Source: Parus major
Taxonomy: Eukaryota; Chordata; Aves; Passeriformes; Paridae
Assembly: GCF_001522545.3 (NCBI RefSeq)
Contig: NC_031771.1
Location: forward strand, 25,174,847 to 25,238,846
Direction of reading: 5' to 3'
Length of the DNA stretch: 64,000 nt
The position numbers and the translations under genes are program-made. This document shows, piece after piece, positions 45,513 to 59,300 of this stretch (positions are counted from its first letter, which is position 1; every line of letters starts with the position of its first letter). The notes under the pieces are model-generated. The model searched no databases and had not been told where the DNA came from. It worked only from the letters and a program-made list of their open reading frames with translations.

Positions 45513-48500
45513 GGAAGATTGGGACTAAGGAACTGGATTGCCTGCTACCTCTAGGATTCAGCAGTGTGGCATGAAATATACTCTTTGCCACAGGTTGTGG
45601 TGGATGCTAAAGGTTTAGACTTGGAAGAAAAAAATAGAGTTGCAAGGTAAGAAACCATAGGTGGCCTTAAGAGCATGAAAACTCCCACTTCAGGTTCCTT
45701 CAGGCTGCTGAAGTCAGGAAGGTGATAACACGGGAAGTCTGGGTATGCATTTGCTCCAGTTTTCTCTTGGCCATTGTTGATGGCCTCTTGGAGAATGGAG
45801 GCTGGTGAGAGGGATGCTGTGATAACACATAACCTGCAGTTAATGTCCTCTTGCAGCCCTCAGTCATTTGGGGGAGGATGTTAAATCCACTGTAGCAGCA
45901 GGACAGTGCACTGATGGGTCTGCACTGCTGCAAGTGGTCTAGAAGGGCACAAGTGCTTGGGCACAATGCTTGGGCACATTCCAGATGCTCTTGTGGCATG
46001 TATTTGTGGGTCTCCTGCCAAAAGAACAGGAGTTTGTCTTTCCACCTGAGTAATTGCAGGGGTAAGACCAAGCAACATAGCACAGGACAATCAAAAATGC
46101 TTCTGAGCTGCTTTTCGGCACACCAGTCTGGGGTGGCACTGCTGAAAGCCTCTTTCCTAAGCTACTGGGGGTCTCCTGCCTCCTCTGAGACTGGAATGCC
46201 CTGGAAATGGTTTGGCATGCACTTACTGGCTGATTCTGCTGACTTGAACCTGGACAGCAGCAGGGCAGAGATGGACAGAGGGGGAAGAGCTGATTTTTAT
46301 AACGTTTTAGTCTCCCTGACTAAGATTCCTGCGGGAAAGAAGTCAGCAGCACTGAGCAGACCAATAGACTTTTGGTGTAAGTCTGGGTTTGTTGTGTGTA
46401 GGGAATTGGTTCCAGTAGACCAGCTGCCTCCCTGACTGTGTCCTGAGTGTGAGCTGTGGCATCACCTCTAATTTTGGTAGATTCCTCCAGGCTGTTTCCA
46501 TAGAGGCTGGATTTGAAGGTTCATAGAAAGATGTGGAGGAAGCTCCTCATCTCATACACTCCCTCACCATCCTGTCAGTGGCATTCCCACCTCCACACCA
46601 CTAAGAGATTGCTCTGGGGGTCCTATCTGTCACACACAGCCCATGAATCATTCCCTTCAGTTGTGCTCCTACGTTTGCAATCCCACGTAGTCCCAAAGAC
46701 AGGATCCAGGCCTCAGGGATTCAATTATTTACACTCCACTCAGTCTTTCCATCCTTGATCCCTCTGTGCCCATTCATTTTGCTCCATCATGTGCTGTTCT
46801 CCGCTGTATCAGTCACAGATGGGCAATTTATCCTCTCCTGTTTCCCACATGAATCCCATCTATCACCTGCCTGTCTTTGAAATTAATTTACTGGCTGGCC
46901 AGCTGCTCACTTTGTGTCTGTGGCTGCTTCCCATCCATGTGTGATATGGGGGGTGCTCACTGAAGGGGGGTGGCTGCAGGTGCTGCAGTGTTCTGTGCCC
47001 TGAGGAGAATTGCTGATCTGTGGGCTTTGGGACAGGACTGCTGCATGTGCTGTGGGACAGTGGGGAAAGGGCTGCCAGCAGGTAGCCACTTGTTCTTGGA
47101 TCTGCTCATGCTGTCAGTCACTGTCACAGCACAAAGCAGCAGCCTCCTGCCTGGCAGAGAGATGTGTGTGTACTGCTGCAATGCTCAGGCTTGAACAAGG
47201 GCTTTAATAGTCCCTGGAGCCTCCAGAAAGCTCCTGAAGGGTGTCCTCATGGGCAGAAATCAACATAGTTTTCTTTTTTCTCTCTCCTACAGAAGTTCTT
47301 TCCTGCTGTTGTTTTCAGCTCAGTTAAGCACATCTGTCTACCTGATCTGTCGTGGACAGGTTTACAGATGCTGGTTTGACTTCTGCTGTCTGTGTGTTAG
47401 TTCAAATGACTCATGGCAGAGCTGGGCCACCATCCTGCTGAAGGGGACACACACTTAGCCTTAGTGATTTGCCCAGGATCATAACCCCTTTGGAGGAAGG
47501 TGGCTGATCCCAGTGGCATTTCTTATGTAAAAAAATTTCTTAAAGAGCAGGAACTTTCAAGGCAGGCTGTAAAAGCTTCTTCTAACTGCTTAAGCTGTTA
47601 AAGGAGACAAGGTTAAAGGAACCACCCAGAAGGCAGCTCACCTTTTTCTGGGTGCTAAGGCTAAACCCAAACCCCATAGATGACCTGCAGCTATAGAGGA
47701 ACAGCCTGGCTGGAGGGTCAGCAGAAATTTTTTCAGCTGTGAAAGGGCAGAGGGTGTCCCTGGGAGCAAAGCTGCTACTGCATCAGTACAGTGCTTGAAA
47801 GTGAATTGATACAGCAATACTTGTTTTACTTCCATGTGAGAAGACACTTCAAAAAGTCAAAGGCATCTTCTTTAAGGCCCACCTATTTATCATAGAGTGG
47901 TTTCAGCCAGGGCAGTTCCTATGCAGATCTGCTTTCAGAGACAGCCTCACGCCCTCTTCACCCTCCAGGAAAAAGCTCTGTGAACTGTGTGATCACATAA
48001 GAAATGTGGTCCCCGTCTCTATTCCAGCAGAGCTTCTGTCCAACTTCTAGTGCCCTTGGGCTGGGTTTGTAGGATGAAGATGTTTTACCTGGTCCATGCT
48101 GGGGGAAAAGGATAGACAGGAGCTATGAACAGGGCAGAGGGAGGGCAGGTGAAAGGGGGGAGGGGGAGTGTGTTCAACATCTTCATTTTCCCAGTGCTCT
48201 GTTTATGCAGCACCTTGCCCTGAGCATGTTTCATGGCACTGTGTGCTCTCTCTGACCCTATAAAGAGAGGTATTCTTAACTTGAAGAACCCACTCAATGT
48301 ACTTTATGGTCTCCAGGAGTGAGGATGAGCTACAGATAAGGATTTCACAGTTAGCTGGTTTATCTCAGTCAGGTTTTGCTGGCTGTCCACTTGATGGATT
48401 GCCTGGTAAAATGGAGGATAAAATTATTCGCCAGGGAAGATGATGATGGCTTGGAAATGGAGATGAGTTTGCTGCAAAGGTAGCAGGCACCATCCCTGTG

Positions 48501-51500
48501 AAGGCTCAGTGTTGCTGAAGGCTGTCCCTTCTCTGTGAGAGCCAGTGACAGAGGCACGTCTTTGCCATGTCTGGTTGTGTCTCACTGTCTGAACCACTGC
48601 CAGCCACCACTTTGGGGTCTGTATTTTCATCAGAGACCTGCCATCGGTCAAGAGAGGAGAACAGCAAAAAGGAGAAGGGGGTGACAAAGTGTGGGACTTG
48701 TTGGGGGCACCATTTCTGTGTGGTTCTGCTGGACAGAAGACCTCCAAAAGTCAGGAATCCCCAAAACACTGCCTGGGCTTGAGGATGATGGAGGCAGGTA
48801 AATCTCAGCTTTCGTTTCCCTGTCATCCTTCTATGGCCTGACTTGGCCTGTACTCCTCCAACACAAAGCTGTGATTTCTCCTGCTCCTCTTGCTCCTACA
48901 TTTGTGTTTTGGTTCTGTTACTGCAGAGCAGAACCACAGTTACCTGAACTACTCTGTAGTTCAACTCCAGAGGCCAAGGCTGCCCAGCCATTTTTGGTAG
49001 TGTCATGCTTTTGCCTTAGTTCTGTGTCACAAGCAATATGAGTTTAGGAACTGGAAAATCTTGCTAGATTTTTGTCTGTCAGGGCTCTCAGGCTCTGCTG
49101 AGCCCAGACTTTTATGTTCTGTGGGGCACAGTTAAACTGATTCTGCTCAATTCAAATTTTCCATAGTGAGAACAGTCAGTCTTAGGAATTCCTCTTTTAC
49201 AAGATTCAGGTGCTTTCTTCACAAGAGATTTTAGTGACTTAGAGTGGATGGAAGGGTGCAAGCGGAACCTGACCAAAGTAATTGATCCAGCTGAGACATC
49301 AGGATTTGGCCATGGCTACTTAGTGAGGCAAGGGCTGGTTGGAAGTGTGAGGATAGTTTTCCCCTCTCCTGCTCTGGCTCAAGGAGTCTACAGGCTTGTC
49401 CTTGTGCCATGTGGTGGCAGCCTTGCACACGGTAAGTGCTCTGTCTTGCCTGCTTGCATGACTGGTTTTGTTTGCAGCATTTTTTTAGGGTGAAGAGCTC
49501 AATGGTCCATTGATGCTGTCAGCTGGATAATATGCTACTGTAATGTAGTGGTCTCATCCTCACAGCATCAGCAGTGCAGAACTGCTTCTTTTCCTTGCTG
49601 TGCTGGAAACACCTGTAATTCAGTGTAAAAGTGCCTGTTCCATCAGGCTCAGTGCTTCAGCATCCATTGTCAGTGCTGCAGGAGTGATAGGGCTGTGCAG
49701 GAATGAGGGCATGGGCATGTCTTGGGCATGTGAGATCTCACCCAGCCATTCAGATCCCTGCCTGGCAACCCCAGAGCTTTCCAGGAGCTGTGACAAAGGA
49801 CTGCTAGCAGGTAGAAATAGCCATTCCTAGCTTACTCTCTTCCTCTTTCCCCTGCTAATTCACATAGGATTTTTCTGTCTGTACTGTGTCTCACTCTGAG
49901 CCCCATTTGGGAGGGCTGGGATCTGTTCTGCTCACAAGTGTGCCTGTGCTGGTGCTCGAGGGGAGGAAGGGGACAGGTGGCATTTATCTTGATTGAGCTG
50001 CAGGGTTGTGTTTGGCAGGGATTTCCAGCAGCAATGGCTGAGCAGGTTGTGGGCATACTCAGGAGTGAGTCACCAAGTAATAATGACAGTAGGAAGCAGA
50101 GAAGAGAAATGCTTCAGGAGTTGTTCAGCTTTTCCTGCTGGGAGCTAAACACAGGGGTAAGGTTTACTTGGAGTGGCACAAAACATCTAAACTGAAAGGT
50201 CAGATGAGGCAACCTGGGGACATGGCTCAGCTGTGGTCTCTGTCTCAAATCCTCTGGTGTCCCTGTCACCAGATGATGTGGAGACTTCCTGGCAGATGCA
50301 TATGATGTTTACAGGAGAACTTCCTACCTGTCAGCTTCTCTAGCCACCACGAATCTCATCAGACTGATGTGGCAGTCCTAAGGGACATTTGCTTCAGTGT
50401 AAGCTGGCTGGACTAGAAATGATCCAAACCCCTTGTATTTGAACAGCACGCACTGCTGTAATAAAAGCACCTGCATGGAGATGACAGCTTGCTGAAACTG
50501 GTTTACACCTCTCTGAGCTCCAGCAGAGAGAAGGTGTGCCATTTGCAACATTGGTTTTTTTTACCAACAATTTTGGCTTTCACAGCCATTTCTGATCAGA
50601 AATGAATATATGGGATAGAGATGAATGTATGGGATAGTAATTAGGTAGGAAAAATTTCCTAGGCTGCGTTCTGAGGAATACAAGACTACTGCTGTGTTTT
50701 TCCCTCTGCAATATATGCTGGCCAGGCTGTGGAATGAGGGAGCTCTGCTCCCTCCACACTTGCTGTGGTTCTGATGTATGTGCTACACTGAGCCCCGGTA
50801 CCCTGTGGGCACATTGCCATTACTGTGGGATCCTGTTAATCCAAATTTTCTTCATTTAGAGACCCTTTTGCTTACAGCTGCTGACCCCATGATAGTGACC
50901 ACAATAGAAAAATCTACTGGTGAGTTTCCTTTATGGTTTATCACACAGAGGGGACCCTTTGCAGCAGATCTAATTTTGCTTTGGGCTTCAAGTGGAGGGC
51001 TTGGAGCTATGAGATGAGTTTGTTGTAGGAACCAAGTGTAGTGTAGTAACTAATGACAGGACAACATCAGTGGGGAGCTTGGGAATGGACTGCAATTGCT
51101 AATGGCAGAGTTTTCAAGTGCGAAGGACAAAGAAGCTGTGGCCTCCTAGTCATGTATTTGCTATTACTTTAGCATGGAGCATTTCCTGCTGGTAAATGGC
51201 AACTGAGCAAGCTCCTCACCCTGTGGTGTTGGTCCAGGATGGGATGCTTCCTGTTTTAACTGTGATTCCCATTAGTTCCTTGCACATTACCTGGTTTATC
51301 TACCAGACTCTGGAAGCAATCTGGGGATTAATGTTGATGTTGGCCCTGAGAACTGTGGTTACAGTGCCTGTAGGAGAGGCAGGGAGCAAGCTGACATGTG
51401 GAGCAGCCCACCTGGGTGGGATCCAGCATGTGGGAAGCCTTTTTTCTGTGAGTAGGTGTATGGAGAGGTGCAGAGCTGAAGCCAAGGCTAGATTACAGCA

Positions 51501-52419
51501 TTCCTCATCTATATAATGCTCTGACCTCTAAAAAAAACATTTTACTTTGGGCCAGGCCTGCCATGTTGGTGTATGGACATTCTCTCAGAGCCCTGTGCTA
51601 GAGAAGTTTTGGGAATGGTGGTGTTAGCAGAACATGGTTCAGGGATACCTTTAAAAGTGGCTTTGGAAAGGGGCCATGGATATATCCTAACAACACAACT
51701 CTGACTTTTTTTGGTTGCTCCCAGTCCTGAGTCTGAGCAGATGGTGACCAGAGGCTTCAAAGCCATGTGGAACAAGGTAAGAAGGGATGGAGAGGAGTCC
51801 CCCATTCTGCTATACTTCCAGAAGAGTTTGGGGAAGAAAGGCCTCTTGTCTGTGCCTCTCAGAGTAATCTTTGTGGGAGATTCCAGTCACTGCCATCAGA
51901 GCAGAGAGGACAGGCTGAGTTTGCAAACCCCCTGTGGGCATCCCTCAAAACCTATCACAACCAGGAGCCAAAGAAGTTGCCTTGGAAACTGTGACGAAGC
52001 TGAATTTGCAGGGAGCTCCTGCCAGGCTAACTGGAATTGCAACGTAAATACCAGTCCCACTGCTGGCATCATGCAGAGCTCAACAATCCCAGGGATGCTC
52101 ATCCCAAGCTGCATCCTAGGCAGCTTTTCAGTTTCAGGTCTGCACACCTTAGGGAACTTGAAAGAGAGGCAAAGTTCATATCAAAGTACTTTCTCCCCAG
52201 GGTAAGAGTGAGGTCAGTCAGCTGTGCCTGTTCTTTGGTTATGTTATCCTCTGAGAAAGATGAATGAGCCAAGGAAGTACATTTGCAGCAGTGAAGGAAA
52301 GGGATTCTGTGTGGAGTGGGAAAGAACATGGACTGGAAGACCAAGCAGCTGATAAATTGCCTAAGGGACAAGGAGAAGTTACTCAAACTTTTTTATTTTT
52401 TTTTTTACACTTGCCATGG
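45513..52419. other. Gene-poor stretch
   Basis: No exon, RNA gene or clear repeat family was recognised. The longest open frame (45914-46435, 173 codons) has no domain features and overlaps open frames on the other strand. Confidence 0.45.
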
Positions 52420-52810
52420 TCTAATTAAGAAATCTATGTAATGTTGGAAACCTTTGAATGTTTAATGGAAAAGCAGCTAATTAATTAACATTACAAATCA
52501 TAACCATTAAGGAATTAATCTTTCATGAACTTAATTAGGAATGGTGAGTGAATGGGTACATGGGAGGATGACTTTTGGAATATGAATTATGGTTGTTTCT
52601 TTTCTAATCACTGCTAGTTAATGAAGACACACAGCAATATTACTGAGCAAACAATGCAGAAGGGAACAAGTCTGCGTAATGATCCCAGCTAGAAGTGATA
52701 ATTGATTCATTTGTGGGGAAGGCTCACAAATTGGAAATTCTGTTTGGCACAATCATTCTGTTGCTAGAGATGACCATTTGCTTACGGAAATAAATGGCTA
52801 AATTGTCATT
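52420..52810. promoter_or_regulatory. AT-rich homeodomain-site cluster, candidate enhancer
   Basis: Within 400 bp the words CTAATTAAG, CTAATTAATTAAC, CTTAATTAGG, TAATGA and GCATAATTTTGC recur, and the stretch is coherent rather than simple repeat. Such texture is common in conserved non-coding elements. This call is inference. Confidence 0.3.
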
Positions 52811-54689
52811 GCATAATTTTGCCTGGAAGGCAAAACTCCTGACTGGCTGAGCCTTTGTGTCCAGTTCCCAGGGCTGGTTGTGGTCACTGCCCAGGGCCCT
52901 CAGGAGTTCTCCCATCACAAGGTGATGTAGAAAGAGAAGTACAGTTTCTGAAGGAAATAAAACGGCCACAGTGCTTTGTGAGGGCTGTACAGAAAGAGAC
53001 TGGAAGGTCTGAGAGGACTGCAGTGGTCTGGATCATGAGACTTCCCTATGTGTCATTTCCCTAAGGGTCAGTGCTGCTCAGTCTGGAGTCAAAAACTCCA
53101 AGAAATGGTTCCCAAGATGTTCAGATCCACCTGGGAATTTCAAACTATTAAAATGTGTCTCTCATTCTGTGCCTATATTGGGGATCAGCTTCCCCTTGTC
53201 TGACTCCCTTCTGCTAAACAGAGACCTCCCTACCAGGTGGTACCTCCTATGCCAGAGTGGTATGACTGTGTTGGAGCGGTCCCAGTGGTGCCAGGCAGAG
53301 CCCTAAGTGAGCAAAAAGACTTTCAAATGAGGTTTGGAGAGTTTTCTGCCTTAGTTAATCAGCCCTGCTTCCTGTTCAGTGCTCATTTGGGGATCATTCT
53401 GCTACTAATTGTTCTTCAGCTTGGCAGTCAGACAGAGTGAGGCTATGGACTCATTTTGGATGGGGGAAGAGACAGTTCTTATAGAGATTTACCTAGAGAG
53501 CACATGGCAGTGGAATTAAACTAATAGCAAAAGCAGGCAACATTGGCCCTCTATTTTTATCTCTGCTATGGGCGTCTAACATAAGGTTCCTGCAGGCACT
53601 AGACAACAACAAAAAGTTGGAACAAAAGCTAATAAACACCCTCCTTTCTTAAAATACAACTTAAACTACATGGTTTAGCTCTTCTGGCAATTATTGGTAG
53701 ATTTTCATTAAAGAAACTCTTTAGGAACCTTGTTCTTTCCTATATATTTTTTTTAAAATGTATTTAGGGTGGTTGTTCTGGACACAGAAAATAACCTATA
53801 TCACAGGCTGACATGGTCAAAGAATGAAGGGTGTTTTTGAACACCACTCTTCACTGTACATTCCTTTCTGGAGCTGGGTTGCATGTCTGCACAGACAAAT
53901 GTGCACTTTCCTCTTCCTGCAGACTAGGAAGTATTTTTCAGGTGGAAGTGGAAGGGAGCACAGGACGTTTTCAGGGTTTTGGTGTACCAGGCTCCCTTTG
54001 CAGGTCCCCCAGTCTTTGGAATTCAGGGACATGGTTTGTTGTACTTGTGCAGTGCAGTAAGATATCTGGAAAGAGGCAGTGGAACCTTTGGGTGGCAAGA
54101 AGTGGAAAGAAGGCAAGCTGGTCATGGAACCTGCATAGCAGAATTCGCTCTGATTTAGTGCAGAAAGTCCAGCACAGACAAAAAGGGGTGGGCTCTTACA
54201 TATTGGGAATTAGAGACCTTGTAGACTGAGCATTTTGGTTTGTTCTGATAATGAGCCCATCTGTAAAATTCAGACTTAGTTCTGGCCTGTGTGCTGGGAC
54301 TGTTTCCCCACAGAACTCTCACCTTTCCCAGAGCAGCCTGTGGAGATCGTGCAGCAGCCCTTGGCACTACTCTCTGTGTGATGGCTGGGAACCAGCCACT
54401 GCCAGCACAACTAACAGGCAGGCAGGGGTCCTGTGTGGAATGAGGCAGCACTAATTTTTTCGTGCTGGGCTCACTGGCCCTACAGTGAGAGAAGACTTTG
54501 CATTTTTGCTGAGAAGGCTGCAATAGACTTTGATTCATTCAGATAAATAGTGAAATAAGTGAATGAGAGTGAGTTCTATTAACACGGGGCTTAGGGTGCT
54601 ACAATTGCTTTGTGAATTTGGGCTTTAGATATTAGGCAGAATTGGATGTTCATGTGACTTGAAGGGATAGACCAGCCCCAGGTACTCTT
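52811..54689. other. Gene-poor stretch
   Basis: Nothing recognised. Confidence 0.4.
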
Positions 54690-54900
54690 TATGGATTTTA
54701 CTAAAAGATAAAAATGAACAAGTGTATGCTTATCAAGCACATTATTAAGCTAATTTACTGCAGTTTCATGAAACTAATTAAAGAAGAACAAGACAAGGAT
54801 GAAAATAAGGTCACAATTAAGACTGAATCGATAAATCACTGTATTCAGCAATTTAATACAGCAAGTAATTTAACTGAATTATGAGTTTGGCATAAGAAAG
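54690..54900. promoter_or_regulatory. AT-rich motif cluster, candidate conserved element
   Basis: Holds ATTATTAAGCTAATTTACTG, AACTAATTAAAG, AAGGTCA (nuclear-receptor half-site) and ATCGATAAATC in 200 bp. Conservation is untested. Confidence 0.25.
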
Positions 54901-56089
54901 AATTACTTTTTGTGTAAATCCTGTTCAGGGGCAGGTAAAGGAGACTCAACTCTATTTGAACCAAAGCATACAATTCATTTGCTCTCGTGGATTAATGTGT
55001 TGACTCTGCTTGTGAGGAATTCAGAGCTTGATCCCTTGTGGGCAGAAGCCTGTGGGATCAGGGCACCAGATCTGCTCTTAGCCCCTAGCCCCTCACCTGG
55101 GTGTGTTGCTCAGTGCAGACTGCTCTCTGCCCAAAAAAACTCCCAAAAGGAAGGAACCATCATGACTGTCCAGAGCACTTCCATCCATGACAGTTCCATT
55201 CAACACACTGTCCTTGAATATCTCTGTGCTTATGTAGTTTTATTTTGGCCCTTATTTCCCTCTCCCAAATCTATGCAAATACAAAAGGGCCTGTTCACAC
55301 CTCCCTACACAGGCAATGACAAAATCCATTTGAGCAGCAGTTTTAAGCAGTGGTCTTTTCTGATCACTTATATCTACTGACAAACTGGGAGATGCACATA
55401 CTCAAGAGGAAGAAATTGGACCTGCCAGAGTCCTTTTTTTGCAAAGGAAAGGTGCAGGTATATTGAGGGATTCTCTGGTGACTTCAGGTGTTGTTGCAGA
55501 AACCAAGAGATCATTTTGAGATACAAATTTTTTTCTGAAAACTTAGGAAATGTTGCTTGCTTCACAGTAAGAAGTAGGATTTTAAAAACTCTTGTGTATT
55601 CTATGATGAAATTAAGTGTATTGAATGCAGATAGACTTATATTCCTTTAAAGAATCAACAGTTTATTCCAAAATTGCCAAAATGACAGAGAAAAAAAGGC
55701 AGACTAATGCAAACAATTCCACCTTAAATAAAACAGCCGCTAAAAAAAAACCCAAACAAACCTTTCTGTGTGGAATATCATTCGAATTCCAGAAGTTTAG
55801 GAATAGGAAACACCCTAAAGTGAAGTGAACACATCTTCCAGGGCTGATATATAGTCTCTCAGTATCTTCTTCACTGTGTTTCTACTGGACTGTTTTGAAA
55901 TATTAACTCTCGAAGTAAGGAACATTTCTTGTGAGATTTTAACTGTTTTAAAAATAGGTTCAATACCTATTTTTAAATACCTTAAGAGATTTGTCTCATG
56001 GCATTAACCTTCTATCAGCAGTCCCAGTTCAGGACAAGTCTGGGATGACTTCCCTTTTGGCATTTCAGGATTTACTGCTGCTTGTGCCA

Positions 56090-56340
56090 TTCTTTCTTCT
56101 CTTATTGCATTAATTAAACATTATGTGGGAAGGATAATATGTTAACAGTAATAAAGCCCTGATGAACTGGTCAATTCCTCTAGCAGCCAAGTATTAACTT
56201 TAAGTGTTTCTCTTCATTAAGAGATCTTCAAGAATTGCAGCACTGTAGATTATTTTTCCAGAATACTTGAGATTATGCCTTTATGGCAAATTTCACACCA
56301 AAATGGGTGAAAATTATATGAACCAACAACTTTTAATGGT
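56090..56340. promoter_or_regulatory. AT-rich motif cluster, candidate conserved element
   Basis: Holds GCATTAATTAAACATTATG, ATATGTTAACAG (HNF1-like half) and repeated TTAA words. Same texture as the clusters near 52.5 and 54.8 kb. Confidence 0.25.
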
Positions 56341-59300
56341 TATACCCTACTCCTAGTGACTGCCTACAGCTCTGGCTTCATCTTTCCCAGACTGACCCTG
56401 CAGTGGAAGATTCTCATTGACCCATATGCTGGCAATAGAACTGAGAGTACAGGAGTGTGTGTGTGGTGCTGACAGCTGAGAAGCAGAGGCAGAATGTAAA
56501 AACAAACCAAGTTTGAACAGTAGATAATGCTGTCAGAATAAACTGGAAACCCAAGTTTTTTTTCTCAGTCAGCACTGTTCAGCGACAGGGCCTGTTAGCA
56601 GCTGATCCACCTTAAAATGTGATTCCTCACTGGGGGGCTGGGTTTGTCTTCTCCCGTTTCATTCTTGTGGCTCCTACCCCCAGAGCATCATTCACGTGGT
56701 GTTGCTCACCCACATATTACTACAGTTCCCCTAACAGGCAGGCAGCTACCTACTGTTCAGGGCAACTCTTGCCATCCCAGACATCCCTTGCCATCTTGTG
56801 GGTGAGGAGCCCTTTCCTTTTACCCTCCACAGGGTCCTCCTGGGCATGAAGGAGGTGAATGTGGGCACTGGGTTTCTGACAGCACATGGGCGCAGCAAGG
56901 CCTTTTGAAGGTCATTCTGCTACAGCAGGAAAGACACAAACATGTGAGTGAAACAAACCACAAGGAAATAATGAGTTTTAACCCCACATGTCCCCTTTTG
57001 TCAGTGTAGTAAGGTTACCAAAGCTAAAGCTTCAAATCAGTGCCAGTGTGTGATTTTTAATGGAACCCTGACCTCTCTCAGATGAAAGGAATTTAAAATC
57101 AATTGATTTTCAAGGCAGGATCTGGTGAGAGACAAAGAATGGCTTTGGGTTTTTTTTGGACCCACTGTACTGAAAAAAACTAATTTTGAAGTGTGATCAT
57201 CAGCTTTGTTAAATTGCCAGGTTGTCCAAGGTAGCTGATATTGATGCCCCTGCTTCTGACAATATTACTCACAAGAGGTCAGCAGTGGTGATTTATTGAC
57301 TTGCAGCAACTCAGAGGTTTAATCTGGCTAAATTCCTAACTCAAATACACCTTCAGAGAGGTGGAATCAACTGTGAGAATGTGAAACTATCTAAAATAAT
57401 TTGTTGTTAATTGTCTCTTAACTTTGGAGTATCTCAAACTTCTTTCTAACTCAATGGGATTGAAATGGAAAAAAAAAAAAAAAAAGGAAAACAAAAAGAA
57501 AGATTAGGGCTCCAGAATCTGATGCTTTAATGAAAATTACACTCCTGGGTGAAATTGTGACTGTGAAGGGCGAGTGGACTGTAATGTAATGTAACTGGTA
57601 TTGCATTGGGTGTATTCTGATCTGAGCACCAGCTCCTTTGATTTCAGCAGTTACTGAAGATTGTTCTACTTAAAAATGAGACCAGAGATACAGAGAAGCT
57701 TTAATGTTTGTCACTTACGTATCTTACTCGTATGAGGCAGAACTCCGAAATAACATGGCCCAGAAGAAGAAATACCCAAATGTTTGTTCCCATTTATTCT
57801 TCCTCTGCAGGCAAATGTATTAATAAGGCAGAAATGTTCACAGTGACTGAACAACAGGTAAGTGCCGTGTTACTGCGTCAGAAGGGAAGACTTGCTCCAT
57901 AAACCTCGCTCTAGGTTTATGGAGAACAAAAATAGCTGCAAATCAGTGCATTGGTCAAACTCATTTTAGTTAGGAAATGCCTGTGAATTTTTCAGGAGGC
58001 TCACACAAGGCTCGGTTGGTCTTGAAGCCTCAGTTCCTGGAACCCTGTGATTATGCCAGGTTCGCTCCTTGTGTTAATTGAAAAAAGGTGAGTTTGGTTT
58101 TAAAATTGCAAAGAGAAATCTGAACACGGAGAGGTGTAAGAAATCTTCTTTCAGGATGTTAATGAACATGTTTTGAATAATGGGTTGCCTGATGGGAAAT
58201 CCTTAGCAAAACTAAGTGTTAAAGAGCATAAAATCAGTAACGTTGTAGAAAATTGCCAAATATGGGTGCATTTTAAATGTTGTGATTCTTGTAGTGCTAA
58301 GAACTGATGTGATTTTTTGACAACTCCTCTTTCTCTGCTGGCCACTCATCTACTGTAGGCCAAGTCACAGTTTGCTTTGTTTTGTGCTCTGCCAACTCCT
58401 TTGGCTTTGCACCCAGCTGCCATCCCCAGGGCTTCTCCAGGCAGGACCACCTGTGCTCTGAGGGCTCACAGCTTCTGCATGGAGTGAAATCTGGTTCTCT
58501 CTTCTTACCTCTGCCCTGGGCACAGCTGTCCCTTGCTTGCAGCCACGCCAGGAGCCCTCTGCCTGCTGGCATGGTCTCAGCTCAGCAGCTCTCAGCAGCA
58601 AGTACCACCCATGGCCAAGCCTGCCCTGTGGGAATCACTGCCAGAGTCAGAGAGATGGGGGAGAGTGCACCAACAAAGATTGCTGTGAGGAAACAAAGCT
58701 CGTGCTTGCCGTGCAGGCGAGGTGCTGGGCCTGAGCTGATCTCTGTGTGTGCTGACAGATGGTCTGACTTGAAATACTCTCTCCAAATTCCATTAAGCCC
58801 TGGGAAGGCAGCGGGCAGCTAGCAGCCGTGAGGAAGTAAGTGGTTTCTTATTAACCAGCCCCCATGCTTCCCAACCCCTGCTAACAGCAGCTGCTGGAGT
58901 GTCTTTTCTGGATGTCAGTTATCTCTGTCCATCTGGCAGGTACTTTCAAGCCTGCCGAGATGAGTATAAATAGAAGGGCTTTTAGGGAAGAAATGGCAGA
59001 CCTCCACTGCAGACCCTATGTGTGCTGGGTTTTGAGGGGTCCTGGTGGCTTTTGCTTCAAAGCAGTGCTTTACCTTGGATGTTTTAGTATTGGCATGGAT
59101 GAGAGAGTTTTGTTTAAAAAGAAAACAATTACTTTCCTTCAAGAGAAATTTTCGAGACTGTTGTCTTGCCTCATTTTCAAATGTTGTAAAGAATGATCCT
59201 CGAAGCTAGATGAAAGGTTCCTTCTGATTTTATTTTTTTAAACAGCGAAATAAAGACTGAGGCAGTGGTTCCTGATTAGGATCAGAAGGACTGAGATTTT

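Noticed and set aside
45914..46435. 173-codon frame as a gene
   Set aside because: Overlaps other frames on both strands, no domain or compositional signal.
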